Positions 17,931-25,953 of a stretch of 64,000 nt of DNA are shown one piece after another. Source of the DNA: Belnapia sp. F-4-1 (lineage in GTDB: Bacteria; Pseudomonadota; Alphaproteobacteria; Acetobacterales; Acetobacteraceae); NCBI RefSeq assembly GCF_000802185.1, contig NZ_KN676113.1, positions 3,575,019 through 3,639,018 on the forward strand, given 5' to 3'. A program made the position numbers and the translations under genes. The notes beneath the pieces were generated by a model that saw only the letters and a program-made list of their open reading frames with translations, was not told the origin of the DNA and did not search any database. Numbering within the stretch: the first letter of the stretch is position 1; every line of letters starts with the position of its first letter.

Positions 17931-19073
17931 TCAGGTGGCCATCATTCTATCCGCTTTCCGCAGCAACCCCATCGCCCCGGCGAGGCTCGCGAGCGAGAAG
18001 CCAAGTCCCGCGGCAAAGACCGCGAGATGGCTCTCCCCCGTCGCGGCGAAGAGCGCGGCCAGGCCGAATCCCACCACGGTCTGCATCACCGCGAAGGCCG
18101 CCGTGCAGCGTACCCAGAGCCCGGTCGCCCGCGCGCCCGCCACCTCCCGGCAGACGGTAAGCGTCACCGCCGTCACCCCCACCGCGGCGAAGCCCGCCGC
18201 CGCGGCCGCCGGCAGCACGAGCGCCGGCCAGGGCGGCAGGGCCAGCGCCAACGCCAGGGACTGAACCGCCAGCCAGATCGCCAGGGCCCGGCGCCCGCCG
18301 ATCCGGTCCGTCACCCGGCCGGAGAGGATGCCGCCCGCCACTCCCGCCAGGCCGAAGACCAGCCAGACCGCCGCACCGATCCCGAGGCCCAATCCACGCC
18401 CCCGCGCCGCGAGATCCGCCAGATACACCATCGGCGGCACCATCCCGGCCGCGTGCAGCCCGTAGGTCGCAGTGAGCAGCCTAGCCCGTGGCGGCGCCTC
18501 GGCTGCCTCGCCGGTCAGCGCCATGCGCGGCCAGCGCGGATGGGCGAAGCCCCAGAGGCCAAGCACCAGCCCCGCCAGCCCGAGCCAGGCCGCCGGCAGT
18601 CCGCTCGAAAGCAGCGCCGGCACTGCCGCGGCCCCGGTGGCGATGCCGAGCCCGACCCCGGAGATGACGACACCTCCGGCCGCCCCCCGCCGTTCCGGCG
18701 CCACCGAGGCCTGGGTGGCCGGCCCGGCCAGCGCCATCAGCAGCCCGCCGCCGATTCCGGCCAAGGTCCGCCAGACGAGGAACCAGGCGAAACCGCCATT
18801 CCAGGCACAGGCCGCGAGGGCCAGCACCACCAGACCCATGCCGCAATCGAGCAGCCCCGGCACACCCAGCCGAAGCGCCACCCCGCGCCCGCCCAGTATC
18901 CCGACAAGGTAGCCAAGCAGCGCCGCCGCCCCGAGCATCCCGGCCTCGCCGCCATCCACCCATCCCGCCGTCACCATGGCCGGGAAGAGCGGCACATAGG
19001 CGAAGCGCGCCAAGCCGTTGCCGGCGGCGGTGGCGGCAGCACCGGCCAGGGCGAATCGAAGGAAGGGGCTCAC
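17931..19073 (-). CDS. YbfB/YjiJ-family MFS transporter
   Basis: A 380-residue, about 12-helix transporter. The start (LAGAAATAAGNGLARFAYVPLFPAM) is the YbfB/YjiJ signature, in which a GxGxARF motif opens the first helix; GRVTDRIGGRRAL is the cytoplasmic MFS loop. Members are putative exporters of unknown substrate. It lies 18 bases upstream of the DUF4139 gene on the same strand and may be co-transcribed with it. Confidence 0.78.
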   Translation of the reverse strand: MSPFLRFALAGAAATAAGNGLARFAYVPLFPAMVTAGWVDGGEAGMLGAAALLGYLVGILGGRGVALRLGVPGLLDCGMGLVVLALAACAWNGGFAWFLVWRTLAGIGGGLLMALAGPATQASVAPERRGAAGGVVISGVGLGIATGAAAVPALLSSGLPAAWLGLAGLVLGLWGFAHPRWPRMALTGEAAEAPPRARLLTATYGLHAAGMVPPMVYLADLAARGRGLGLGIGAAVWLVFGLAGVAGGILSGRVTDRIGGRRALAIWLAVQSLALALALPPWPALVLPAAAAAGFAAVGVTAVTLTVCREVAGARATGLWVRCTAAFAVMQTVVGFGLAALFAATGESHLAVFAAGLGFSLASLAGAMGLLRKADRMMAT

Positions 19074-19242
19074 GCCCGGAGCCTAGACGGCCCCTCCGCG
19101 CCGGGCGATGCGACAAGAACCACAATCGCAATGCGTGAAAACACGAGATTCAATCGCGCAAATCTACAGGCTGTGACTTGTTGTTCACCATCCCGGTCGT
19201 TAAATACCGGGCAACACCCCCGCCGCGCAGGACATCCCCTCG

Positions 19243-19545
19243 ATGAGCACCAAGGCGAAGGCCCGCCCCGCCACGGCCCCCGTGGTCTTCACCGCCAACC
19301 GCCTGCGCGATGGCCGCGTGGTCTGGTTCGGCACCGAGGGCCTCTGGCGCGACAGCATCGCCGAGATTGCCCCCTTCGCTCCCGATGCCGCCGAGGCAGG
19401 CCTTGCCCTCGCCCGGCAGGGCGAGCGCGACCAGAATGTCGTCGGGGTCTATGCCGTCGAGGTCGATCCTGCCGGCCCCATTCCCCTGAAATTCCGCGAG
19501 CGCCTGCGCGTGCAGGGTCCGAGCGTCGCAGCCGAGGCCGCCTGA
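19243..19545 (+). CDS. DUF2849 domain-containing protein
   Basis: A 100-residue protein beginning the sulfite reductase operon. FTANRLRDGRVVWFG, DSIAEIAPFAPDAAEA and VVGVYAVEVD match DUF2849, an alphaproteobacterial family almost always found next to cysI. Its molecular role is unknown; an accessory role in sulfite reduction is inferred from context. The gap to cysI is 2 bases. Confidence 0.85.
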   Translation: MSTKAKARPATAPVVFTANRLRDGRVVWFGTEGLWRDSIAEIAPFAPDAAEAGLALARQGERDQNVVGVYAVEVDPAGPIPLKFRERLRVQGPSVAAEAA

Positions 19546-19547
19546 GC

Positions 19548-21215
19548 ATGAATGCCCTGACCCCGCCGCAATACGCACGCACCTACCGCTACGATGAGAT
19601 CGACCGCGAGTTCCTCCAGGAGCGGATCGCCGAATTCCGTGGCCAGATCGAGCGCCGCCTCGCCGGCGAGCTGACCGAGGACGAGTTCAAGCCGCTGCGG
19701 CTGATGAACGGCCTCTACCTCCAGCTTCACGCCTACATGCTCCGCGTGGCGATTCCCTATGGCCTGTTGAACAGCGCCCAGCTCCGCCAGCTTGGCAGAA
19801 TCGCCCGCCGCTGGGATCGCGGCTTCGGCCATTTCACCACCCGCCAGAACATCCAGTTTAACTGGACGAAGCTGGAGGATGTGCCGGCGATGTTGGAAGC
19901 GCTGGCCGAGGTGGACATGCATGCCATCCAGACCAGCGGCAACTGCATCCGCAACACCACGACGGACGAATATGCCGGCGCCACGCCCGACGAGGTGGTG
20001 GACCCGCTTGTCTACGCCGAGATCCTCCGCCAGTGGTCGACGCTGCACCCGGAATTCACCTGGCTGCCGCGCAAGTTCAAGATCGCCATCACCGGCAGCC
20101 CCAACGACCGCGTGGCAGCCCAGGTGCATGATGTCGGCGTGCTGGCCAAGCGCAACGAGCGCGGCGAGGTCGGCTTCGAGGTGCATGCCGGCGGGGGCCT
20201 CGGCCGTACCCCGATCATCGCCCGCAAGCTGCGCGACTGGGTGCCGGAGTCCGAGTTCCTCGCCTATATGGAAGCCGTGCTGCGCGTCTATAACGCCCTC
20301 GGCCAGCGCGAGAACATCTACAAGGCGCGCATCAAGATCCTCGTCCGCGACCTCGGCGACGAGTTCACCCAGATGGTCGAGCGCGAATATGAGCGCATGC
20401 CGCGCGACAGGTACCGGCTCGACCCGGATATCGTCGCCGCCATCGGGGCGCATTTCGCGCCGCCGCCTTTCGCCGCCCTCGAGGATCAGGAGCTGCCGGA
20501 GGACCCGGAGTTCCGCGCCTGGGCCTCGACGAGCGTCCGCGCGCACCGGCAGCCTGGCTATGCCTCCGTCACCATCTCCTTGAAGCCGATCGGCGGCATC
20601 CCCGGCGATGCCAGCGCCGACCAGATGGAGGCCGTCGCTGACCTCGCCGAGCGCCACTCCTTCGGCGAGATCCGCGTCACCCACGTCCAGAACCTCGTCC
20701 TGCCGCATGTCCGTCAGGAAGATCTGCATGCGCTCTGGCAGGGCCTCCGCGCCGCCGGGCTGGCGACGCCGAACATCGGCCTGATCAGCGACATCATCGC
20801 CTGCCCGGGGATGGACTACTGCGCGCTGGCGACGGCCCGCAGCATCCCCATCGCCCAGCGCATCAGCGAGCGCTTCGCCTCGCTCGACCGCCAGCACGAC
20901 ATCGGCGAGTGTTTCATCAACATCTCCGGCTGCATCAATGCCTGCGGCCACCACCATGTCGCCCATATCGGCATCCTCGGCGTCGATAAGCGTGGCGAGG
21001 AGGTCTACCAGGTCACCCTCGGCGGCTCGGCGACCAACGACGCCGCGATCGGCGAGCTGATCGGCCCCGCCTTCTCCTACGACACCATCGTCGATGCGGT
21101 GGAAACCCTCATCACCACCTACATCGCCCATCGCAGCCCGGGCGAGCGCTTCATCGACACCTACCGCCGGATCGGCGTGACGCCCTTCAAGGACGCCCTC
21201 TATGCCCCTGCTTGA
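19548..21215 (+). CDS. cysI: Sulfite reductase haemoprotein subunit (nitrite/sulfite reductase family)
   Basis: A 555-residue sirohaem/4Fe-4S enzyme that reduces sulfite to sulfide for cysteine synthesis. The ferredoxin-like half begins FKPLRLMNGLYLQ and GFGHFTTRQNIQFNW; the cluster/sirohaem ligands are Cys419 and Cys425 in ACPGMDYC and Cys462 and Cys466 in GCINACGHHH. LPHVRQEDL and VGVLAKRNERG are also typical. ATG 19548 follows the DUF2849 stop directly, and the long open extension upstream is antisense noise. It overlaps the DUF934 gene by 14 bases. No CysJ flavoprotein is adjacent, as is usual in this group. Confidence 0.93.
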   Translation: MNALTPPQYARTYRYDEIDREFLQERIAEFRGQIERRLAGELTEDEFKPLRLMNGLYLQLHAYMLRVAIPYGLLNSAQLRQLGRIARRWDRGFGHFTTRQNIQFNWTKLEDVPAMLEALAEVDMHAIQTSGNCIRNTTTDEYAGATPDEVVDPLVYAEILRQWSTLHPEFTWLPRKFKIAITGSPNDRVAAQVHDVGVLAKRNERGEVGFEVHAGGGLGRTPIIARKLRDWVPESEFLAYMEAVLRVYNALGQRENIYKARIKILVRDLGDEFTQMVEREYERMPRDRYRLDPDIVAAIGAHFAPPPFAALEDQELPEDPEFRAWASTSVRAHRQPGYASVTISLKPIGGIPGDASADQMEAVADLAERHSFGEIRVTHVQNLVLPHVRQEDLHALWQGLRAAGLATPNIGLISDIIACPGMDYCALATARSIPIAQRISERFASLDRQHDIGECFINISGCINACGHHHVAHIGILGVDKRGEEVYQVTLGGSATNDAAIGELIGPAFSYDTIVDAVETLITTYIAHRSPGERFIDTYRRIGVTPFKDALYAPA

Positions 21216-21699
21216 GGATGGCCGCCTGCGGCCCGACGACTGGACCAGCATCGAGGACGACGCCCCGCTCCCCGAAGGCCCGGCGATCATCAGCCTCGCC
21301 CGCCTGCAGGCCGAGGCCGCGACGCTCGCCGGCCGCAACGCGCCGCTCGGCGTCGCCGTCGCGCCCGAGACGCAGCCGGAGGAGATCGCCCCCTTCCTCA
21401 GCCGCCTCGCCCTCGTCGCGCTGCGCATGCCGAAGTCGAAGGACGGCCGCGCCTTCACCCAGGCCCGGAGCTTGCGCGAGCATCACGGCTTCGCCGGCGA
21501 GATCCGGGCGACGGGTCACGTCCTCCCCGACCAGTACGCCATGCTGCTCCGCTGCGGCGTGAGCACGGTCGAGGTCCCTGAGGGCACGAGGCCCGAGACC
21601 TGGGCGCGCTCGCGCGATGCCATCCGCATCGGCTACCAGGCTGCGCAAGGCGCCGATCACCCGCTTTCCCTGCTCCGCCGCAAGCTGGAACTCGCCTGA
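21202..21699 (+). CDS. DUF934 domain-containing protein of the sulfite reductase operon
   Basis: A 165-residue protein translationally coupled to cysI (14-base overlap). The middle block LGVAVAPETQPEEIAPFLSRLALVALRMPKSKDGRAFTQARSLRE is characteristic of DUF934, and GEIRATGHVLPDQYAMLLRCG is the most conserved part of the family. DUF934 genes accompany cysI in many proteobacteria, usually followed by cysH. Here cysH is missing and a Bug-type gene follows. Confidence 0.88.
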   Translation: MPLLEDGRLRPDDWTSIEDDAPLPEGPAIISLARLQAEAATLAGRNAPLGVAVAPETQPEEIAPFLSRLALVALRMPKSKDGRAFTQARSLREHHGFAGEIRATGHVLPDQYAMLLRCGVSTVEVPEGTRPETWARSRDAIRIGYQAAQGADHPLSLLRRKLELA

Positions 21700-22655
21700 T
21701 GCACCGCCGCAGCCTCCTCGCCCTCGCCGCCGCGAGCCTCGCCACGCCTGCCTTCGCGCAGGCTTGGCCGGCCGAGCGGACCATCCGCATCATCGTCCCC
21801 GTCGCCGCCGGCGGCAGCCAGGACATCGTCGCCCGCCTGCTGGCCCGCCACCTGACCGACACGCTCGGCCAGAATGTGGTGGTCGAGAACCTGCCCGGCG
21901 CCGGCAGCAATATCGGCTACGAGGCCGCCTCGCGCGCCCGGCCGGACGGCTACACGCTGCTCGCCGGCTCCGACAGCCTTTCCATCAACCGCACGCTTTT
22001 CCCGCATCTCGGCTTCGACCCGGTGGAAGGCTTCGCGCCCGTCGCCCGCGCCGTCCGCGTGCCGCAGATCCTCGTCGTCCGCGCCGACAGCAGCGCGCAG
22101 ACCCTGGAGGACTTCCTGGCCGCCACCCGCCGTGAGCCGCTCGCCGTCGGCACCCCGGGCAATGGCAGCCTTGCCCATCTGCTCGGCGAGCAGATCCAGG
22201 CGGCGGCCGAGGTGCGCTGGACGCATGTGCCCTATCGCGGCGGCGCGCTTGCGGTGAACGACCTGCTCGGCGGCAGCCTGCAGGGCGTCATCATCAATAT
22301 CGGCGCGGTCACCGACCATGTCCGCATCGGCCGCATGCGCGGCCTCTTCGTCTCGAGCGGCGAGCGCAGCAAGGGCCTGCCCGAGGTTCCGACCCTCGCC
22401 GAGGCCGGCATGACTGGTGCCGAGGCGGTCGGCTGGCATGGCATCGTCGCGCCGCGCGGCACGGACCCTGCGGTCGTTGCCCGCTTGAACGGCGCCATCC
22501 GCCAGGTCTTGGGGAAGCCAGAGGTCGCCGAGCGCCTCGCCGCCCTCGGCCTGGAGCCGGTGAAGGAGAGTCCCGAAGCCCTCGGCACCCTCATCCGCGC
22601 CGATGCCGAGCGCTGGGCCGTGACCATCCGCCGCGCCCGCATCCAGCCGGACTAG
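21699..22655 (+). CDS. Bug-family tripartite tricarboxylate transporter substrate-binding protein
   Basis: A 318-residue periplasmic binding protein. Signal peptide MHRRSLLALAAASLATPAFAQ is followed by WPAERTIRIIVPVAAGGSQDIVARLLA and by NLPGAGSNIGYEAASRA, both hallmarks of the Bug/TctC family. Members bind citrate, nicotinate, amino acids and other small anions for TTT permeases. No tctA/tctB membrane genes are adjacent, so the partner is unknown. The ATG overlaps the DUF934 stop by one base. Confidence 0.88.
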   Translation: MHRRSLLALAAASLATPAFAQAWPAERTIRIIVPVAAGGSQDIVARLLARHLTDTLGQNVVVENLPGAGSNIGYEAASRARPDGYTLLAGSDSLSINRTLFPHLGFDPVEGFAPVARAVRVPQILVVRADSSAQTLEDFLAATRREPLAVGTPGNGSLAHLLGEQIQAAAEVRWTHVPYRGGALAVNDLLGGSLQGVIINIGAVTDHVRIGRMRGLFVSSGERSKGLPEVPTLAEAGMTGAEAVGWHGIVAPRGTDPAVVARLNGAIRQVLGKPEVAERLAALGLEPVKESPEALGTLIRADAERWAVTIRRARIQPD

Positions 22656-22703
22656 CATCGCCGGGCAGCGGTGTTAGGCTCCCTAGGAAAGAACCGAGGG
22701 AGC

Positions 22704-23834
22704 ATGTCCATGGCCTTCCCGCTGCCCGAGTCGAATCCGGAGGCGCTGAACCTCGATCCGCGCCCGCTCGCCCGCCTTTGCGCCGTTATCGAACGCCATA
22801 TCGCCGAGGGCCACCACCCCGGCGCGCAGGTGGCGGTGGCCCGGCACGGCAAGCTCGCCCTGTTCCGCCATTTCGGCGAGGCGCGGCTCGGCATGCCGGC
22901 AACGGCCGATACCCTCTTCCTGATGTATTCGAACACCAAGGTCGTCACCGCCTCGGCGCTCTGGCTGCTGGCGGAGGAAGGGCTGCTCCGTTTCTCCGAC
23001 CCCGTGGCGCAGCACGTCCCGGAATTCGCGGCGCATGGCAAGGATGGCATCACCATCCTGCAGCTGCTGACCCATCAGGGCGGCTTTCCCTCGGCCGTGG
23101 TGCCGTCGGAGTGCTGGGCCGACCATGCCCGGCTGCGGCAGAAGGTCAGCGACTTCACCCTCGAATGGACCCCCGGCAGCCGCGTCCAGTACCATCCGAC
23201 CGCCGCCCATTGGGTGGCCGCGGTGCTGATCGAGGCGATCACCGGCCAGGACTTCCGCACCGTTATCCGCGAGCGCATCCTCGCGCCGCTCGGCCTCGAG
23301 CGCGAGGTCGTCATTGGCATGGGGGAGGGCGACCTTCCCCGCGCCGCCGAGATCTACGACCTGAAGCAGGACGGCACCTTCGTCCCCCGCGCGGCGGAAA
23401 ACACCGCTGCCCACCACGCCGCCGGCATCCCGGGCGGTGGCGGCTACGGCACGGCGCGTGGCATGGCGGCCTTCTACCAGGCGCTTGCGCAGGGCGGTAC
23501 GCTGGGTGGCACCCGGCTGTTCTCGCCGCGCATGATCGAGTTCGTGACGCGCAATCTCACCGGCGACCGCATCGACGACTACATGGGCATCCCGATGCAT
23601 CGTGGCCTTGGCCCGCACTCCCGCGGGGAAACGCCTGTCGCGCGCGGCCTCGGCACCATCGGCCATCCGCGCACCTTCGGCCATGGCGGCGTCGGCAGCT
23701 CCTATTGCTGGGCAGACCCGACGAGCGGCGTCTCCTTCGCTTTCTTCTCGAATTGCCGCCAGACCGAGGCCTTCCATAACCAGCGCATGGATGTGCTCAG
23801 CAGCCTCGCCCACGCCGCCATCCTGCCGGATTAA
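22704..23834 (+). CDS. Class C beta-lactamase-like serine hydrolase
   Basis: A 376-residue penicillin-binding/beta-lactamase-fold hydrolase. The SxxK nucleophile block is MYSNTKVV (Ser and Lys), the Tyr block is near VQYHPTAAHWV, and the third motif is HGGVGSSYCW. GAGGGA sits just upstream of ATG 22704 and supports this start. It has no signal peptide, so it is probably cytoplasmic. Relatives act as esterases or peptidases rather than antibiotic resistance enzymes. Confidence 0.85.
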   Translation: MSMAFPLPESNPEALNLDPRPLARLCAVIERHIAEGHHPGAQVAVARHGKLALFRHFGEARLGMPATADTLFLMYSNTKVVTASALWLLAEEGLLRFSDPVAQHVPEFAAHGKDGITILQLLTHQGGFPSAVVPSECWADHARLRQKVSDFTLEWTPGSRVQYHPTAAHWVAAVLIEAITGQDFRTVIRERILAPLGLEREVVIGMGEGDLPRAAEIYDLKQDGTFVPRAAENTAAHHAAGIPGGGGYGTARGMAAFYQALAQGGTLGGTRLFSPRMIEFVTRNLTGDRIDDYMGIPMHRGLGPHSRGETPVARGLGTIGHPRTFGHGGVGSSYCWADPTSGVSFAFFSNCRQTEAFHNQRMDVLSSLAHAAILPD

Positions 23835-23906
23835 GCGTGATCGTTTGAGGCGGAAGCGCCGAAGGCGTTATCAGGCGACAAGCCGAACCATGACCGGTGA
23901 CCGGGT

Positions 23907-24401
23907 CTAGCGGCCCGTTTCGCGGAAGGAGAGCGACATCGTCGTCACCGCCGCCTCGAAGCATGGCTTCATCGCGCGGGGGAACTCGACCCAGAGCGTG
24001 CCGATGAATGTTCCATCCGTCGACACCAGGCTGCGCCGGTAAAAGATCCGGCCGGCCATGAAGCCGGAGAACACGAACCAGCTCCCCTTCGTGCGGCTGT
24101 AGGTGATCTCCCCGCCACTATTCCCGGTGATGTCCTGCCGCGCCTCGGCCATCACCGCCGCGAGGCTTTGACGCAGCCCGTTCGGGATCGCCGTCACCGC
24201 GGCGCTGGCCTGCCCATCGCGGCTGGCAAAGCGGACTGTATCAGGCGTCGCCTCGGCGATTGTGAAGGTGGATGGATAGCGCATCCCGAGGCCAAGGCCG
24301 CGCCAGTCCATCACCGGCGCCGTCGCCGGCACGGTGCAATGGGCCTCCTGCGCCATCGCCGCCGGCGCGGCAAGGAGGAGCGCAAGCACCAGCGCCCGCA
24401 T
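23907..24401 (-). CDS. Hypothetical exported protein
   Basis: A 164-residue protein with a clear signal peptide (MRALVLALLLAAPAAMAQE) and two cysteines in the mature part (AHCTVPATAP; MKPCFEAA) that could form a disulfide. The mature sequence has alternating beta-like segments (PSTFTIAEATPDTVRFASRDG; GSWFVFSGFMAGRIFYRR). No family is recognised. It lies 5 bases downstream of the GNAT gene and may share its transcript. ATG 24401 is chosen because it opens the signal peptide. Confidence 0.6.
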   Translation of the reverse strand: MRALVLALLLAAPAAMAQEAHCTVPATAPVMDWRGLGLGMRYPSTFTIAEATPDTVRFASRDGQASAAVTAIPNGLRQSLAAVMAEARQDITGNSGGEITYSRTKGSWFVFSGFMAGRIFYRRSLVSTDGTFIGTLWVEFPRAMKPCFEAAVTTMSLSFRETGR

Positions 24402-24406
24402 CGCGG

Positions 24407-24685
24407 TCAGCCGCCAGCGACCATGTCCCCATATTCGGGATGTCGCTCGATGTAGCGAGCAACGAAGCTGCAGCTCGGCAAGACGGTCGCACCGTCTGCC
24501 CGCAGCCGCTCCAACGTGCCGCGCACCAGCGCCGAGCCAACGCCCTTGCCCTCCAGCGCCTGCGGCACCTCGGTATGGATCAGCTCGACCTGGTTGCCCT
24601 CGCGGCGGTAGGCGATGAAGGCGACCGCATCCCCTGCCGCCAGCTCGAAGCGCTGCGATGCCGCGTTGTCGTTGACCTGGTTCAT
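24407..24685 (-). CDS. Small GNAT-family N-acetyltransferase (YjdJ-like)
   Basis: A 92-residue protein of the short GNAT-like COG2388 type: FELAAGDAVAFIAYRREGNQVELIHTEVPQALEGKGVGSALVRGTLE, with the acetyl-CoA-binding GKGVGSAL motif, then VLPSCSFVARYIERHPEY, the signature ending of this family. Such proteins are small acetyltransferases of unknown substrate. The ATG overlaps the stop of the upstream small gene (ATGA). Confidence 0.83.
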   Translation of the reverse strand: MNQVNDNAASQRFELAAGDAVAFIAYRREGNQVELIHTEVPQALEGKGVGSALVRGTLERLRADGATVLPSCSFVARYIERHPEYGDMVAGG

Positions 24686-24921
24686 GCCTCGTCGATCCTC
24701 CAGGCGCTGCGCTCGCGCCCGCCGTGACCGATGATCCCGGCATTCGCCGCACCGACCGCAGGCTCGTCACCGGTCCGCCACCCGAACGTGCCGGGCGCCA
24801 GCGCCTTCTCGATCTCGGAGGCCGCGGCTTGGCCGGGCACGCCGTCGCACCCGGCCATAGCCAGCAAGGGCCTCAGCCCATCGAGCATCGTCGTCGGATG
24901 ATGGTGAAGTGAGCGGTCCAT
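24682..24921 (-). CDS. Hypothetical small protein
   Basis: A 79-residue frame starting at ATG 24921 (MDRSLHHHPTTMLDG), 4-base overlap with the GNAT gene, which suggests it is a real, coupled gene. No family is recognised; it is rich in Gly, Ala and His. The frame is open for 38 more codons upstream but without a good ribosome-binding site. Confidence 0.4.
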   Translation of the reverse strand: MDRSLHHHPTTMLDGLRPLLAMAGCDGVPGQAAASEIEKALAPGTFGWRTGDEPAVGAANAGIIGHGGRERSAWRIDEA

Positions 24922-25036
24922 GCCGCCATCCCCTCGCTGCCTGCCCTGGTCGAACGCGCAAGGGCCGCCATGGATCGACATGCAGGGGACCGATATGCGA
25001 GCGGCCGGATCGCCCAGGATCCGGCCGCCCGTCATG

Positions 25037-25471
25037 TCACCGCCGGGCGACGAAGCCGACCACCGCCGCGGTCAGCGCGGCGCCGATCAACCCCTTCTTC
25101 GCATTGCGGCTGCGCAGCAGCGGCGCGAGCACCATGGCACGGGAGGCGGTATCGCCCACCTGCCGCAGGGCGTCGTCGCGCACCCGCTGCGCCTCGACCT
25201 GGATCGGGTCCTCGGCATGCCGGGCGGCGAGCCAGCCGAGCAACGCGGCCACCACCAGGTCGACGCCGGCAACGATCAGCGCCGCCGTCGTCCCGCTGCG
25301 CCCCTCGGCCAGCCAGATCAGCGCCGCGACATGCAGCATGACCAGCAGCATCAGCCCGAAGACCGCCGCCGCCGCCCCGAGCGCCGCCTGGATGGCGACG
25401 CCCCGGCCGGTGCGCTTCCACCGCAGCGTCTCGGCCTGCGCCGCGACGCGCAGGAGGCTGATCAGGCGCAT
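25037..25471 (-). CDS. YqjE-like/phage holin-family membrane protein
   Basis: A 144-residue protein with two hydrophobic segments (residues ~27-55 and ~65-82) followed by a charged stretch (HAEDPIQVEAQRVRDDALRQ) and a last helix. Such sequences are commonly labelled phage holin family/YqjE proteins, though they are chromosomal envelope proteins. It is 6 bases downstream of a DUF883 gene, the same pairing as yqjD-yqjE in E. coli. Function is unclear; an envelope stress role is inferred. Confidence 0.65.
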   Translation of the reverse strand: MRLISLLRVAAQAETLRWKRTGRGVAIQAALGAAAAVFGLMLLVMLHVAALIWLAEGRSGTTAALIVAGVDLVVAALLGWLAARHAEDPIQVEAQRVRDDALRQVGDTASRAMVLAPLLRSRNAKKGLIGAALTAAVVGFVARR

Positions 25472-25477
25472 GGCCGC

Positions 25478-25825
25478 TTAGTGCCGGTCGCGCGGATAGA
25501 CGTAGGTATTGCCGCCCATCAGCCGGCCGATCAGGTAGCCGCCGAGGGCCGCGATGCCGATCGCCATCAGCGGCTTCTCGCGCACGGTCTCGGAAAGCGC
25601 ATCGGCCCGCTCCTCGACCGCCTCGCGGGCGCGGTTGGCGTAGTCGGAAACCTGGTCGGCCGCGCCGGCCAGGGCGGGGGTGACGCGCTCCTGCATCAGC
25701 CGCTCCACCTGGGCGCGCAGCTTCGCCAGCTCTTCCTGGGCATCGGTCGCCACGCGGTCGGTCGAGGCCGCGGCCTGGTCCTTGAGGCGGCGGGCGTCGT
25801 TGGAGAGGTCGTTGGCAGCCGACAT
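25478..25825 (-). CDS. DUF883-family (YqjD/ElaB-like) membrane-anchored protein
   Basis: A 115-residue protein: a long amphipathic coiled-coil-like N-terminal half (DAQEELAKLRAQVERLMQE; ADQVSDYANRAREAVEERADAL), then REKPLMAIGIAALGGYLIGRLM, the C-terminal membrane anchor typical of YqjD/ElaB. In E. coli, YqjD and ElaB bind ribosomes at the membrane in stationary phase. It is the first gene of the pair with the YqjE-like gene. Confidence 0.8.
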   Translation of the reverse strand: MSAANDLSNDARRLKDQAAASTDRVATDAQEELAKLRAQVERLMQERVTPALAGAADQVSDYANRAREAVEERADALSETVREKPLMAIGIAALGGYLIGRLMGGNTYVYPRDRH

Positions 25826-25953
25826 GTCATTGCTCCTTGCGAGGTGGAAACTTGCCGCTGCAACGCGGCCTGCCGCCTGATGGTTCCAACCCCGGTGCGC
25901 GTTGACACCCTCGCCTCGGGCGGCGATGCCTGCGACCTGTGAAGGGGGAAATC

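Noticed and set aside
18027-19542. Open frame extending about 500 codons upstream of cysI
   Set aside because: It runs antisense through the MFS gene and is Arg/Gly/Pro-rich; cysI homology starts right at ATG 19548 with DUF2849 just before it.
25037-25825. Phage holin label for the YqjE-like protein as sign of a prophage
   Set aside because: The pairing with a DUF883/YqjD-like gene and the absence of any phage gene nearby favour a chromosomal envelope protein pair.
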